Shown here: positions 15,601-27,600 of the stretch, piece after piece
Numbering within the stretch: the first letter of the stretch is position 1
How the letters are laid out: the number at the start of each line of letters is the position of its first letter
NCBI GenBank assembly: GCA_012845835.1
Contig: JABAKD010000021.1
Coordinates: forward strand, 6,709,859-6,773,858
Length of the DNA stretch: 64,000 bases
From: Undaria pinnatifida
Taxonomy: Eukaryota > Sar > Phaeophyceae > Laminariales > Alariaceae
Reading direction: 5' to 3'
Notes under the pieces: generated by a model
What the model saw: only the letters and a program-made list of their open reading frames with translations
Told to the model about the DNA's origin: nothing
The model's database searches: none
Translations under genes and position numbers: made by a program

Positions 15601-18600
15601 GCGGTAGCTAGGAACACGAATTCACTGGAAAAGGTACATTGGAAAACTGAAGTTGGTATTTTCTCGTTCACCGGATTTTACGATGGAACTCTTGATCTTG
15701 GGAAATGGTGAAATTTCTCATGGTTTAGAACGCTAGGTTCGTTGTCTAGTATGGCAATATTTCGCCCTGGATTTTAGCATTTCGAATATTAATGGATCTT
15801 TAGTATGTACCCAGACGGGAGGCATTTGCCTTACAAAATTCGATCGTGAGTTTTGATACTGCTGTCCGATCACACTTGTAGACAGCCTTACTCGATAGAG
15901 CTGGCATCCGTTTTATAAGGATGTCTGAGAGCTAATTATTATAGGGTTGGCGTTGTGACTTTTCGGATTTTTGTATTAATTTTGGATTTCATTTTTTTTT
16001 TAGTTTTCGGTCAATAGATTTCGCTTTTGAATTTTTTTGTTTTTGGAATTCGGATTTTATGACTCAGACATTAGGTTTGCCAAGATTGATGTTGGATACT
16101 GTCCCTGATTTGTGTCTCCAGAGTTATTATGGAGTGTTTTTCAAGGACTATTGTGCTGCAATCATTCTTTCTTGTCACATTAGTACAGCGAGGGTATCGA
16201 TTGACCGTATTTTTCCTTGAGTCGTTTTACCCTGGAGATATGATAACATAGCATATTGCTGTATCATTTTCGAAGCACGGAGACTGTTGATTGTATGCTT
16301 GGGTATGATATGGATATGACGGCGGTTGGGTAGAGTAGGGTTTTCCAGTCACAGGTTGCCTACATTCTAGCGGTATATCAGGATGGTGGAATTATTCTGG
16401 CTATTCCACCGTCACACATCGTTGTTGTTCTTCTACCGCGTGAGTCGTCTTCCCTTAACGCTGTGCCTTGGCTAAGAGCAACATAATATATACTTGTATA
16501 CGTCTTTTAGTTGTTTTTATACCGGTGAGTTTACTATCCCACTACCGTTCGCTCACCGCGTAAGCCCTCTACGCGACGTAGGGATCAACGAACAGATACT
16601 AAAAAAAAAGAGACTCGTTAGATGCCGGGATGCATTGCGATCTTTACGTTAACACTCACCACGGTGGAAACCTGGCTGTACACGAGGTACAGGATGATGA
16701 GGGTCATGGTGGTGTGCCGGGCAAACAGCTGCCACAAGCGAGTCTGCGCGCGGGCGAAACCAAGGGTAGTGCCGCCAACCGGTTAGACGGAAAGCTGGAA
16801 AAGGGGAAATACTGAACACGTACGCAGGTAAGTAAACAACTTGTATTATCAGCAGAACCTATACCGGCCAAGCCACAATAAACCCTATGTTGTGGTTGCA
16901 CAAAACGAGACGACTTATGGCAAACAACTTGAAAGATTGAGTAAACACGCAGAAGCACCGGAAACCCTGCACAACAACAGAAGGCAATCGTGACATTGTC
17001 TGATCTCAACCTCAACGGAAGCGCAGTAGTCACACAAATACATCATGTATGTATGCAGAGGACAACGGGGATCGCAGGAGCCGGAACAGACACCCCCTCT
17101 CCACCCGCGCGAGTAATAATTACTGCAACTCACCTGCTCCGGGTCGGTGTTGTTTCCTGGCCCGGCTTTCCAAATGCTCCGAAGAGATCTCACTGGCGCG
17201 ATACTAAGGCGTTCCCTACGGACTGGAGGTGCCGACGATGCTTCCCCTATTTTGGCCATACCATTTCCATGAAAGTGTATAATCCAGCTTTGTTGGGCGC
17301 TCATTGCAACGCGTGGATCGTTAGTGGAGTGTGTGTCATAATCTCCGCTAGTATCTCCATCCTTTTCTGTATCTTGACCTGGAGCCGAGGCCAAAGCTGG
17401 GACAGCCGACATGTCCTCAGTTGCGATGGAGGTGATGTGATTCCCCGTCGAAGACAAGGATCCTCTAAAGTTTGTCCTGGCGCTGAGATGGTTGAGAGTT
17501 TCGACCCGCGGTTTAGCCGGCCTCGACCCAACGTGAAAGGTGACCCCTAATAGGCCTAGCAGGAGAAACGGCCCAATGGTAACGGTCCTGCACGAAGATC
17601 CAAAGCGATTTTTCGTACGGGTGTTTTCGCAGAAGGATTAGCACTGCAACAGGGCAACCACTTATCTTGGACCTGCGTTTGTCGTTTGTTCTAAAAAAGA
17701 GAGGGGTTTAAGTGTATAACCTAGATGCACAGACGTACCTCATTTTATGAAGGAGTGTTCTGCATGGCTTTGCCGTTTCCCCCACCACAGCTAAAAAAAA
17801 AAAAAAAAACGTGAAGAGCAGGGAAGAACCGAACATGACAAAATATCTCGGTGCGCCAGACAAAATATCTCGGTGCGCCAGTCTCATTCCATTGAAGTAG
17901 TTCCAACTGACAGCTGTAGTGGGCATACGTATGAGGTCAAGATGTTGCACTTGGTAAGGCTCGACTACGCTATTGCACGGCATGAAGTGTGCCATTAGAT
18001 ACTATGTTTGGTGTGATATGAACATGTCTTACTATTGTCGTTCCGACGTCGACCCAAAATAGCGAACTACAAGTTTTACACGTGATGTCGCCCACCTAAA
18101 AACACCCTCTCTAAGCAATCAACTCACAGCAGTTTCTCGTAAAACCCGACGCCCGAGGCCACACAGGTTGCGGAGAGAAGCCATCCCAGATCCAAGGAAA
18201 ACATACCGATAATCGAAAGAAACTTTTCGTAAACCGGTGGGAACCCCACGTTGGTGACGTCTGCAAACTGCACGAACAAAAAATGAAAGAAAAGCGAAAT
18301 GAAAAAAATATCGATTCGTACAATCAGACACGAAATGATCCCGACGTAAACAACAGCATTCACAAGGGAGATAAAGAAGGAGCGAGGGTTGGAGGGAGAG
18401 TCTGTTTCATCCTTCATGACGCCGTGATAGAAAGGTGGATAGCAATCTCCGAGCGTCTTTCAAACCGTATCAACATCTGCCAGAGGTGAATGCAAAAGAG
18501 GAACTGCCATGACCCGTTTTATGGCGGAACTAGTTTGATAAGATTGATATTCTGAGACAACAAACCCACACCCCGGTATATATGTATATGTGGTTTTTTC

Positions 18601-21600
18601 CTCGGTGTAAATGCAAAAAAATGTTGTTCACCTTCCGCGACAGTACACGTTCCCGAAAAATAACACCTTGAACATTGACGGTGTGCACGTTAGTTTTTCC
18701 GGAGAGGCTTGTCACATTTTCTCCGTGTCTACTTGAACCGACCGGGGGATTTATGCCACTGCGGCGATCGGTGCACATCCAACGCACAGTTTGTTTTCGC
18801 ACACTGGCCGTAAACACGGGATTCTAGGGAAATATCATAGTCATCTCGCAGGTGTCCGAAGTTTGAGAAGACAGTCCAAAGACAGCGCGGTGTCAACGTC
18901 CTCAATTTATCGACTTACCGCGCTCGAGATTTGCCAGACCACTGACAACCGCAAGCCCAGACCCGAAGGCGGCATTAGGAGGGGCACCAGAATGCCGGCG
19001 ACGAGAGTAGCGATAAGGACGCGGTGCAGAGCAGACGGTAATGAAACCGCGTGGGAGGGCGACGGCATATTGTCCGAGAGGGGAATAGTGAGTACGCAGT
19101 TGTGCGGAATCGGCGGAGCGGCAGTTATCTGGAGGTGTTTGTCATACAAATCGCAACTAGACGCAACATGATCGAGCCACCATAACGTGAGAGCCGTTCT
19201 GGACTATAGACAGGCTAGGCCATACCACCGCAAAGAGGGGATATACTTGGTATAAAGTAAGTAAGCAGACGGGCTTGATGCCTCACTTAAGCACCGATTT
19301 TTTCTGCATCATGAAACCACGACCAGATGAACGGTCCCATTGGGCACGTCTTAGGCGAGAATAATGTACCGGTACAACGAATGTGAGATTTGATAGATCT
19401 TCGACGCGTCCTCGGTTGAGGCGGTCGGTACGTGTCCGTGGTATTAATGACGATAGATAATCACGTCGATACAGGATACACTTCCTCACTCCAACGTGAA
19501 AACGGCTCAACCGACGATAGATGCTCCCTGACAGCTCCAGTTTCGACAAGCCCCCGGATGGGATGTCAATGCATGTCCGTGGTATTGATGACGATGTCCA
19601 ATCACGACGATGCAGAATACACCTCCGCACTCCAACGTGAAACGACTCCACCGATAATAGATGCTCTCTGTCTGCTCTAGGTTCGACGAGTCCTCGGATG
19701 GTTGAGGTCGATCCGTGTCCGGGGTATTATTGACAATGTCCAATCACGACGATACAGGATACACCTCCCCACTCCAACGGTATACGACTCAACCGTAACG
19801 AGTAGTAGATGCGCACGGAAAGCTCAAGTTTCAACGAGCTTGGACCTGACTGCACATGGCTGAGCCACGGGGCTATCTGCTGTAGCCTGAATTGATAAAC
19901 GCGATCGTGCACAAGCTTTCCGTTAGTTGCAGTGCATGAGTGCCGTCCAACTTCCGAAGCAAACCGAGGGACCGGGACACATTGACCTAGACACGTGTAT
20001 AAATTGGTTGTGTAAACGTAGACAAACAAGGCCACTACAGACACACATGATGGCTGACATGGGTTGTATTCGTTTCAGAAATACGTCGCGAAAATGAGAC
20101 AAACGCAGAAGGCGATTGCGGCAACCACTAAATGAGGCGGTGCATCGTTCAATAACCCACGAAAAGGGACCAAGCTGCCCACCGCGTGGGAACAACATAC
20201 TCGCCCATACTGAAGGGTGGGTTAACGGTATCTGTCCAGTGTTGTGGTCGCTCATGTCTTGTGCTTCGCTGAGGGGGATCACAGAATATTTGCGCGGCCG
20301 TCAACATTTGTCGCGCCCTAAGGAGATGAAGGTCGGGGTTCGCTACATCAAAAACAGCAAGGCTATGCACGAACAACTGAAAACACGATTGTCCACGTTT
20401 GACACGTGGCGAGTATTGATATAATGATACTGGGAACGGCCTGTGCTGACCGAAGGTGTAAGAAAAAACGTTAACCAACTGACATCACACCCCGAAGGGT
20501 CCACAACGTGATATATGGAAATTGCGCGACAAAATATGTGCTCACCTACGGCAAGCTTCAACTTGGACAGCGGTAGCCCAGACAAGAGAGCTCCAATCTT
20601 CGCGGCCGCAGAATGTTCTTCTTGGTCTTTTTCGTTATCATGAAGGTTCCCCACGGGCTTCTTTTTTCCGATTTTCGCCGCACCGATTATTCCCGACGTC
20701 TCCACCGGTCCTCCGAAAGCTGGTGTAATTGTCGGCCCGGGGGAATCAGCGCGGGTTACAGTGCCCGCAGGGGGTGCCACGCCGGTAACGTCTTCGTTTA
20801 CGTTGGCGTGGTTTTGGCGGGTCAAAGCCCGTGGTAAACCACCGCGACTGTTGAGACCAATTCGCGCTAACGCTCGGCCTTGGGGAACGAAATACTTTGC
20901 TGGAAGAACGTCTCCGTCACGGACGTCTCTTAGTCCGGTGATAATTCTCCCGTTGTTGTTCGTGCCGGTGCCACTGGTGCTGTTACTGCCACTGCTGCTC
21001 CCACGAAACGACGCATCTTTCGCTTCGCGCCGCCATGGATGCACCTTCACAGAGGAAGAGAAACCGGGCCTGTAAATTCTGGGGTCGTGCTGACCGGTAA
21101 AGTCAGCTACACCCCGTTGGTCTGCGCGCGACAGAAGGTGGACGCTGCGTCTTTGAAGCGTGAGGACCTGATTTTTCGTGATGGCCATCGTGGAGGTCAC
21201 GGCGTGTCTGCCTCCAACCTGGTCAATGGTGGCAAGGAGTTCCGTCGGCGGCGAATAGGACGTCATCACATCATATAAATGGTCGAAACGGGTAGAAATT
21301 GAATGTTTGGACCAACGGTTTATGACCAACGGGCCTGCCCACTCGAAGACCAAACTATAAAGCTAAAACTATAAAGATTGGCTATCACGTCCGTGGTTTT
21401 GCACTTCTATTTCGTTGCACTTAGACCATGATGAGCTTGTCCTTCGGTGTCCTCGTAGAAGTTGTCTCGAAACCGGTTACCATGTCAGGAATATACACGA
21501 CTTATTTTCAAGTTGGTCACAGATATAAAATGTGTTGTATCTCCTCCGCCGTTTCACGGGAAATCGGTTGTTTAGCGCGTTCCTATATCTATACCGTTAC

Positions 21601-24600
21601 CCCGTTGCCAGACAAATACTGCGGTTGTTTGGAGATTCCGTTCCCATGCTGAAACATTCCAAGGTACCCGTCACAGCATGGATACAGCGTTTTTAGGGCA
21701 TGCTTCCGAAATCAAAACGAGATCAAACCACGAATCAAACTATATCGAACCTCCACCGAACGCTAGGTCCAACAGCCGCAACGCTTATTTGAGGAACGTT
21801 CGTCATTTCCCGGAGTGTCTGCGGATCTCAAACATATACGACAAATTACTACGTTTCCTATTCCTCTGGGGCATGATGCGGGTTTGGAAACCATCACAAA
21901 TGCTTCATCCGTATGAGCACATTGACAAGGATGTGAAAACGGGACGGGAGCAGTAAAGGTTCTGTCGACAATAAATATATATTGTACAAATCAAAATACA
22001 TTCCAGTTGTGAGATCGAATATTTTGTCGAAACTCATCATTGTAACCTGTGTGTGACACTCCCATCGCGCGTATTACGGGTTGTGTGTCCTCATTAAGGA
22101 CATAGGCCGGCGACTCCCCTTGCAACTACGTTGAAGCTATCGGGGTCAACAGGGTGATATTAGGTAGTCTGTGCGCGGAAACCGTAAAACCGGCTTCTGA
22201 GCGGGAAAAAATCTGACAGCTGTGGAAGGAAATGCATCAGTTTATCAAGTGAATCCTGTAAGTCGAATAACCGGTGAGGGGAGGGCGGAGTTTAGAGACT
22301 TGGGAGCCTTATTTTGATCCAAAAGGGGTCGGGAGGGGGGGAAGGGGGGGAAGGACAGGTACGGCAGCTCAATTTGTGCATGAGAATTAGAAATCATTCT
22401 TTTGCGGGGGGGGGGGAGTCCCTTAGCCCGCATATGTGTAGGGGCTGTCTAGTCGCATAGGCGTAGGGGTTTGCTATACGCGTGGTGCTACGTCTAGACG
22501 ATGGTGCGGGTGGTGGAGAAGAAGGGAGCGTTGGGGGCGGGGGGGGGGGGGGTGAATTGCAGCAGCGGCATAGACGGCTCTAAAAAGATAATGAAGTGAT
22601 ATCCATGGCGTGGAAGTGTTTATTACTCTAGCGGATTTCGATATTGGGTGGGGCGTTTGAGCGAAGGAGAGCGAGGGGAAAAAAATAAATAGAGGGAGGG
22701 GGGGGGGGGGGGGGGGGATGGAGTAGGTTTGAAGAGGTTTAGGTCACATAAAATTATATATATACTCTCCAGCTATGACATCAAGTACTTGATCGAAACT
22801 CATCTTGGCGACATTGTGTGTGATACTCCGATATCATTGTGTCTTTCACCTTTCAACATCGAATTTTTGTTTAGAATTTAATGTGCTTATAACCGGGGGA
22901 TCTGAAATACAGCATGCAAATGACTCCAATTCGTCTACTTATATTACGTTTGTTGCTGTTGTTGCCGTGCAAGTGTTCATCCTCCTCATTTTGAGCGTGC
23001 TTGCTCAGCACGCCAACGTAATATAGCAGACAGGCTAAATATAGCCTTTTAGTGCGACCCATAATGCAAATAAATCATTGATTTGTGCTCGCATTTGACA
23101 TGTTTGCCGTTTGCGAGAAGTATGCGAGAAAACACGAATCGGTCGAAATGATTGTGAGCTTATTGGGTCAAAGCCTACCAGCCAATCACGAAAAATACGC
23201 CAATGGAGTCAAGGTTGACGCACCGTGCGAGGAGGTATATCCAACACGGAAATCATCGGTATGCTTCCCGCGTGGCTGCGGCTGTAAAGATTTCGAGGAC
23301 TTATGGATAGGGGATGGTACCCTATCTCCCCCGTGTGCAACTGAACTGCCTCCCATCAGTTGATGAGCCTCCATCATCCTCAAACTAGGGTGGGGAACCG
23401 CTGTGGAGATCGAACCGATCAACGATTCTAGCCAATGGAACTGGGGTCTCCACACCGTGAAGGGCGGTGTCGACCCGAGAGTACTCGGTTTTCCTCCCCC
23501 GTTCGTTTGTCTAACTTTAGATCTATAGAATGACGGATGGGACCAGATCGTCTCCGGGTGGAGTTGGCTCTATAAACTACGAACCCCAGCCAATTAGAGA
23601 TCGGCCAGTCGGTAGGATTGGGGATTTCCACACTGTGCGGGGAGGTATCAATCCTGGTGATATATTCGTATTCGTTCCCGGGTTGACAGGGTTGTACATG
23701 TGTGAATGGATTGTGATTCTGGGAATTGAGCGTATCGTCCCCAGGCGACGGTTACTTTATGTACGATCTCCGGCCAATGAACGACCAGCAATGAGACAGA
23801 AAGGCCGTACCAGGAACTGTATGTTATATATATTCGTCAAAACTCAATCCAGCCAGAAATTCTTAACTACCAAATTATTTGTTCAAGTGCTATCGCGTAA
23901 TACTAATACTCCATCGACCAGTATCAGCATTCTTATAAAAAATGAAAATACACTCCAGCGGTGAGATCGAAGATTTCGTCGAAACTTATCTTTGCAAGCT
24001 GTGTGTGATACTCCAATCGCGCGTATTACGAGTTGTGTGTCCTCTTTAAGGATATAGGTCAGCGACTCCTCTTATAACTACAGTGTAGCTATCAGGGTCA
24101 ACAGGGTGATTTCAGTCAGTCTGTGCGCGGAAACTATAAAACCCGTTTCTCAGGACGAAAAAATCTGACAGCTGTGGAGGAAAATGTATCTTTTTATCAA
24201 GTGAATCTTGTAAGTCGAATAACCGGCGAGGAGGGGGGCGGAGTTTCGAAGGACGTGGGGGCCTGGTTTTGATCAAAAGCGAGCGGGGTTGGAGAAGGGG
24301 GGGGGGGGGGCAGACGGGCGGGCAATTTGTGCATGTAAGCTATAAATCCTTTCAAGGGGATAAATCAGACGGTTCTGGAAAAACATAAAAAATGCACCAG
24401 TTTATCATGGGGGGGGCGGTTGGGGCCGGGGTGGGGCGTGTGGGGCATGCGTGGAAAATATACAATATTTTGAGGGGGTAAATGTGACGGTTTTGGAAAT
24501 AATGCATTTGTTTATCATGTATATCCTGGGGTTTACTAAGTCCTACAATCCGTGAGTAGAGAGAGGGTGGAGTGTTCGAGGGGGTGGGGTTGGGATGGGT

Positions 24601-27600
24601 TGGGGGGGGGCGAGGGGGCGGGGGGGGCGGGGGGCGGGGGAGGGGGGGAGGAAGGGTTTGAGGTGAGGGGGTTGATATACGTGTGGTGCTAGGTCTAGGC
24701 CATTGTGCGGGTTATGGGGAAGAAGGGGGCGTTTGGGGTGGGGGGGTGGGGGGAACAGCGGCATGGATGGCTCTCGAAAGATAATGAGGTGATATCCTGC
24801 GCGTGAGGTTTTTATTTTTCTGACGGATTTCGATATTTAGTGGGGCGTTTGAGCAAGGGAGAGCGAGAGGGCGGGGGGGGCAGGGGGGGGCGGGGGGGGG
24901 ATTTTTTAGGAGGTTTAGGTCTAGGTCACAAATATTCTTCAAATACACTTCGGCTGTGGGGTCAAAGATATGTAGGGGCTTGTTATACGCATGTGACTAG
25001 GTCTAGGCGATCGTGCGGGTGGTTGGAAAAGAGGGGGCGTTGCAGATTGTTTTTTTTGGGGGGGTGGGGGGGAAGGAATCGAAAACTACGTCATGGATGG
25101 TCTGGAAGATAATGACGTGATATCAACTGCGTATAGGTGTTTACTCTGGATGATTTCGATGGTGAGTGGGGCGTTTGGACAAACTAGGCGGAAGAGGGGG
25201 GGAATCGGGGGACGCGGACGGGGGGGGGGGGGGGGGAAGGGTTGGGTTTTTTTATGAACAATAGGGGTCTGGGGAGGGGGATGGGAGGAGGGGGGGCAGG
25301 GGGCGGGACATTTCAATATGTGCGCGGAAACTATAAATCCTCAAAGGGGACAAACATGACGACTGAAGCAATAACGTATCCCTTTATATCATCTGCCTTG
25401 TATTGTTTACTATTCTAGAAGGTTTGATGTTAGATGCAGCATGCAACCCAGTTTTTAAGTGTAGTAAATAACGTGTTAAATCTTCATAATTTGTTGTTGT
25501 ATGATATATGGATCAAAAGCTAGAATATTCTATAGAGTATTTGTAGCTACATTTTTGTCTGACATCGCTAATTATACGAAAGAGATACGTACTGCCAAAT
25601 ACAGCTTACGAGGTGATCTATGTGGCCATGTACTGTCCCCGTTATTGAGCATTAGAGGGGGAGATGCGAATCGTCAGTTTTAAAGGAGCGCTTGGTATAC
25701 ATGCATTTTTATAATTGCATTCGAGGAAATGAATGGCGAAGGCAGCGACACCGTGTTTCACGCCTAGCATACCGTCGACAAGTCTCTCCACGATTACTAT
25801 CTTTAGATAGAGAGACAAGCTCGGTCTGCGAGCCACGGATCTAGATAATATGAAAATATTTTTATATACACTCCAGATAAACGTCCAAACTCATGTTTGC
25901 AGGGTGCCTGTGATACTCCGATCGCGCGTATTATATTTTGAATATGTTAAAATTCACTCCAGCTGTGAGATCGAGTATTTCGTCGAAACTCATCTTCGCA
26001 AGCTGTGTGTGACACTCCAATCGCGCGTATTACGGGTTGTGTGTCCTCATGAAGGATATAGGTCGGCGACTCCCCTTGCAACTGCAGTGTAGCTATCAGG
26101 GTCAACGGGGTGATGTTAGGCAGTCTTTGCGCGGAAACAATAAACCCGTTTCTGAGGGGGACAAAATCTGACACCTGTGGAAGGAAATGCATCAGTTTTT
26201 CAAGTGAATCTTGTAAGTCGAATATCCGGCGAGGGGAGGGCGGAGTTTTTAAGGACGTGAGGGGCTGGTTTTGATCAAAAAGGGGGCGAGAGGGGGAGGG
26301 GGGGGAGGGGACGGGTGGGGCAGGTCAATTTTTGCGTGGAAACTATGAATATTTCTTGTGGGGGAGGGGGGAGGATGGTGGTGGGGGGAGGATGGTGGCG
26401 GGGGGGGCCGGGGGCGGGGGGGGGGGGGGGGGTTAGGTCGCATAGATGTAGGGGTTTGCTATACGCGTGGTGCTAGGGCTAGGCGATGGTTCGTGTGGTG
26501 GTGAAGGAGGGGGCGTTGGGGGCGGGGGGCGGTGGGAATTGCAGCAGCGGCATGGACGGCTCTGAAACGATAACGAGGGGATATTCAAGGGGTGGAAGTG
26601 TTTATTACTCTGGCGGATTTCGATAGTAGGTGGGGGGCGTTCATGCAAGAGAAAGCAAGGAAAATAAATAAAAAATTAAAAAGGCGGGGGGGGGGGGGGG
26701 GGGGGGGAAAGGTAGTTTTCAAGAGGTTTAGGTCACATATAATATATATATCACGGATTTGGTCGACACTGATGTTCGCAACATTGTGTGTGATCCTCTG
26801 ATCGCGTGTATGAATCATATGTGTAGGGGCTTGCTATTATAATATGGTATGATGGACGTAGTATCAGAAGCTGGCTCAGTGCGCGCCTGTCAGTTGCTGC
26901 GTAGAGAACATGCGGCAAACATTTAGCCATCCCTCTGCTGGTCCTGGACAATTGGTCGAGTCGACACGTCAAGAATCGCATTGGAAACGTCTCTTTGTGG
27001 CCAGACTAGACGGTCAGTCTGCGTGGACTCGGATTCATCGATCGAAATATATATATGATGAAGCTCGGAATCAGATTCACGCAAGAAACGGAGAAAAAGA
27101 TGAAACGACAGATAGAAGTAGTAAGTGCTAAATAAGTAGTGGGGTATTAGTCCGTTTACCACTTGCAAAAGGTTAACCGATAAAGCTTACCCGAACTAAG
27201 CCTTATAACACTCTCCCCCCCTGAAACGGCGGGGTAGCAGGTCGGCCGGATATGCGGGCGGACCTTTCTATATCCAAGTCATTTTTTTCCTGCGGATACC
27301 GGGGAGAGTGTTTTTCAAGGTCGAAGTGGGGAAAGTCTGAAAATGTTTGGTGTGGTGGATGGTGGGATTTGGACCCACGACCCAAAAAACCCATGGTCTG
27401 TCGACGACGCCGTTTGTTCCGGACTTTTTGGGGTGTTAGTCCGTTTGACCACCTGCATAAGGCTAACTAAATAGCTTGTCCAAACTAAGCCTTATAACAC
27501 TCCCCCCCCCTGAAACGACGGGATAGCAGGTCGGCCGGACATACGGGCAGACCCATAATTTGTTCAAGACGTTTCATTTCCTGAAGATACCCGGGAGAGT

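Noticed and set aside
18907-19149. A hydrophobic minus-strand ORF (VLIATLVAGILVPLL) read as an extra membrane exon
   Set aside because: Only its last 23 nt, after a TTGTCAG acceptor, fit the phase and family order. The rest is intron.
20613-21075. Plus-strand ORFs at 20613-20837 and 20761-21075
   Set aside because: They are antisense shadows of coding exon 16.
24543-25316. Proline-rich and glycine-rich ORFs in the poly-G regions
   Set aside because: They are direct translations of G and C runs in the repeat element.
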